Source: Pseudochrobactrum asaccharolyticum
GTDB taxonomy: Bacteria > Pseudomonadota > Alphaproteobacteria > Rhizobiales > Rhizobiaceae
DNA length: 64,000 bases
NCBI RefSeq assembly: GCF_003314995.1
Contig: NZ_QNRH01000004.1
Coordinates: 310,001 to 374,000 of the forward strand
Direction of reading: 5' to 3'
Under the pieces are notes generated by a model. The model saw only the letters and a program-made list of their open reading frames with translations. It had not been told where the DNA came from and made no database searches. Of the stretch, positions 62,551-64,000 are shown piece by piece. Every line of letters starts with the position of its first letter. Position 1 is the stretch's first letter. The translations under genes were made by a program, and so were the position numbers.

Positions 62551-62586
62551 AAAAATCGGACGAAATTTGCTAAGTATTTGATTTTA

Positions 62587-62662
<76 letters not shown>

Positions 62663-62696
62663 ACTTTTCTGAATTGTCATTCAGTAAGTGAGCGGT

Positions 62697-62725
62697 TCTA
62701 TAAAGTGGTGCTGCTGCTCTGTCTA
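62697..62725 (-). promoter_or_regulatory. Promoter of tRNA-Lys
   Basis: On the minus strand TAGACA (62720-62725) and TATAGA (62697-62702) are 17 bp apart, giving a start about 28 bases before the tRNA. It lies in chromosomal DNA outside attR, so expression of the tRNA is kept. Confidence 0.55.
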
Positions 62726-63186
62726 GTCATGAAATTATTTTTTTACAAAAAAATATGAAGCCGGCTGATTTTTATTCGTAAAATTTATCAGCCAACCACC
62801 CGTTTATGGAGTGTTTTCCCTGCACTAATAAAACTCGTTCTCCTTCTGATTTGTCCGGCAGTGCAGGGTGCATAATCTTGATGTGTGATAATCAACTGCA
62901 CATATATCTTGCATTATGGCTATACGGGTATATCAGACTGCACAAAGAGTGCACTGTGGATCTGATTGTTAATAATATAAGCGGTATAAACAGACGGTAC
63001 GTGTGATGCGTGATGTTTTTGTCATCAGAGTTTTATCTTTGCGCCATAATTCGGCACGGAAAAAGTGACATAGCGTCTGCTGTGATATTGGTTAAACAGT
63101 CTGTTAGGCAGTATTAATCTTTTAAGAAATTGATGGTGAAGCATTCTTGAGAGAAATCTTTGTGTTTCGCATGATCAGAGGGTTCA
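62726..63186. other. Gene-free stretch upstream of the DedA gene
   Basis: No convincing gene. It contains several TGCAC/GTGCA pairs (for example GTGCAGGGTGCA at 62862 and TGCACAAAGAGTGCA at 62939) that might be regulator sites. The DedA ribosome site GAGGG is at the right end. Confidence 0.4.
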
Positions 63187-63864
63187 ATGGACGGTTTTAT
63201 CGGTGATCTCGGACAGTTTATTTCGGCTAATCAGGCTTGGGCCGGACCGATTGTCGGATTGATAGCATTCGGTGAATCGCTGGCTGTTGTCGGTATGCTG
63301 ATTCCTGCAACGCCTATTATGCTGGCAATCGGCGGTTTGGTCGGGGCCGGTATTATTGATCCGATCCCTGTGATGATTGGTGCCGTTATCGGTGCTGTTA
63401 TCGGCGATATTATTTCTTATTTTCTTGGCTGGTGGCTTGGTCGCCGTGTTATTCACCAATGGCCGCTCAATAAATATCGTTCTCATATTGCGCAGGCGCG
63501 TTTGCTGTTCCGCAAATATGGTTTTGCTGCTGTGTTCTTTGGTCGTTTCTTCGGACCTGTTCGGTGTACCGTGCCGCTTGTCGCCGGTATGATGTCGATG
63601 GATCAGAAGCGCTTCCAGACAGCGAACGTGACCTCCGCGCTGGTATGGGCGCCGGTCATGATTTTGCCGGGCTGGCTTGCCGGTAAAGGTGCAGGGATTT
63701 TTTCCCGTCTTGACGGTAGTGACTGGGTCTGGATGGCGGTTGCCATGACTGTTGTGGCAACGCTTGCCAGTATTATCGGTGTGCGCTTCATGCGCGCTCG
63801 TCCGAAACATGAGCGCAAACGCGGTGTAAAGAAGAACAAAGTTTCTGCCACACCTGCAGAATGA
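63187..63864 (+). CDS. DedA family membrane protein
   Basis: 225 residues. About five hydrophobic segments; conserved FGESLAVVGMLIPATPIMLA near residues 30-49 and FGRFFGPVRCTVPLVAGMMS (about 118-137), typical of DedA/VTT proteins. Members help lipid carrier flipping and membrane homeostasis. Basic C-terminal tail. Confidence 0.9.
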   Translation: MDGFIGDLGQFISANQAWAGPIVGLIAFGESLAVVGMLIPATPIMLAIGGLVGAGIIDPIPVMIGAVIGAVIGDIISYFLGWWLGRRVIHQWPLNKYRSHIAQARLLFRKYGFAAVFFGRFFGPVRCTVPLVAGMMSMDQKRFQTANVTSALVWAPVMILPGWLAGKGAGIFSRLDGSDWVWMAVAMTVVATLASIIGVRFMRARPKHERKRGVKKNKVSATPAE

Positions 63865-64000
63865 GCTGTTTTTAAACTGTAAACCGGCGGAAAATTGACT
63901 GTTTCGACGCTGCTCATTTCATAGTGTCCGTGATATATGAAATATTTGCCGGAATATCTTGATTAGAATTGCATTTATACTCATTATAAAGGCAATTGAT

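Larger units (their letters stand above)
27125..62586. mobile_element. Temperate T7-like podovirus prophage in tRNA-Lys
   Basis: About 35.5 kb between two identical 48-bp copies of the tRNA-Lys 3' end. Contents from right to left: cargo genes and integrase (plus strand), immunity region, replication genes, a repeat array, packaging genes, T7-like head and tail genes, and lysis genes at attL. No transposase is present and there is no RNA or DNA polymerase gene. All head, tail and packaging functions seem intact; the only clear lesion is an amber codon in the holin-like gene. Confidence 0.93.

Overview
The window is a chromosome segment of an alphaproteobacterium in the order Hyphomicrobiales, most likely family Brucellaceae. 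The gene content and order (hflK-hflC-DUF2065-degP, serB/miaA, ilvI-ilvH, pdxJ, ilvC, a BA14K-type secreted protein) resemble Brucella/Ochrobactrum. The base composition looks closer to 50% G+C than the 56-57% of Brucella proper, so a lower-GC relative such as Pseudochrobactrum is my guess (inference, not computed).

Left chromosomal part (1-24000): membrane proteolysis and envelope quality control (hflK, hflC, degP), serine synthesis (serB), tRNA modification (miaA), a degenerate GGDEF protein, and branched-chain amino acid synthesis (ilvI-ilvH, then ilvC). These are interspersed with a LysE exporter, a RecD-like helicase, pdxJ, kup, a TetR regulator, an aminotransferase, a peptide-binding ABC protein, a Nudix-like protein and a PhzF-like protein. 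Upstream of ilvI is a 17-codon leader rich in Ile/Leu/Val followed by a terminator, a classical attenuator. Two copies of an intergenic repeat lie after degP and after a GNAT gene.

Transition zone (24000-27124): small accessory genes on the minus strand and two genes (a three-helix membrane protein and a GrpB-family protein), each interrupted by a single in-frame TAA.

Prophage (27125-62586, about 35.5 kb): inserted in the 3' end of a tRNA-Lys(CTT) gene and bounded by a perfect 48-bp direct repeat. The virion genes are those of a T7-like podovirus: TerS, TerL, a gp13-like protein, portal, scaffold, capsid, tail tubes A and B, and internal virion proteins including a transglycosylase and a 1633-residue protein with a zincin motif. 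There is no phage RNA polymerase or DNA polymerase gene. Instead it has a temperate control region (a LexA-fold repressor that seems to lack the autocleavage dyad, a Cro-like protein, an Xis-like protein and a tyrosine integrase) and a primase plus helicase replication set. Late genes run leftwards, ending in a lysis cassette (membrane-anchored endolysin, overlapping spanin-like pair, and a holin interrupted by an amber codon). A plus-strand cassette of small genes, including a Lar-like protein, lies between int and attR.

The most unusual sequence is 51543-51774, between the helicase gene and terS: thirteen copies of a TGTCTAA/TTAGACA heptamer in four clusters, arranged as nested inverted repeats around a central palindrome. 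It could be a replication origin, a packaging site or a late-gene switch.

Right chromosomal part (62587-64000): the reconstituted tRNA-Lys with its promoter, a gene-free stretch and a DedA-family membrane protein.
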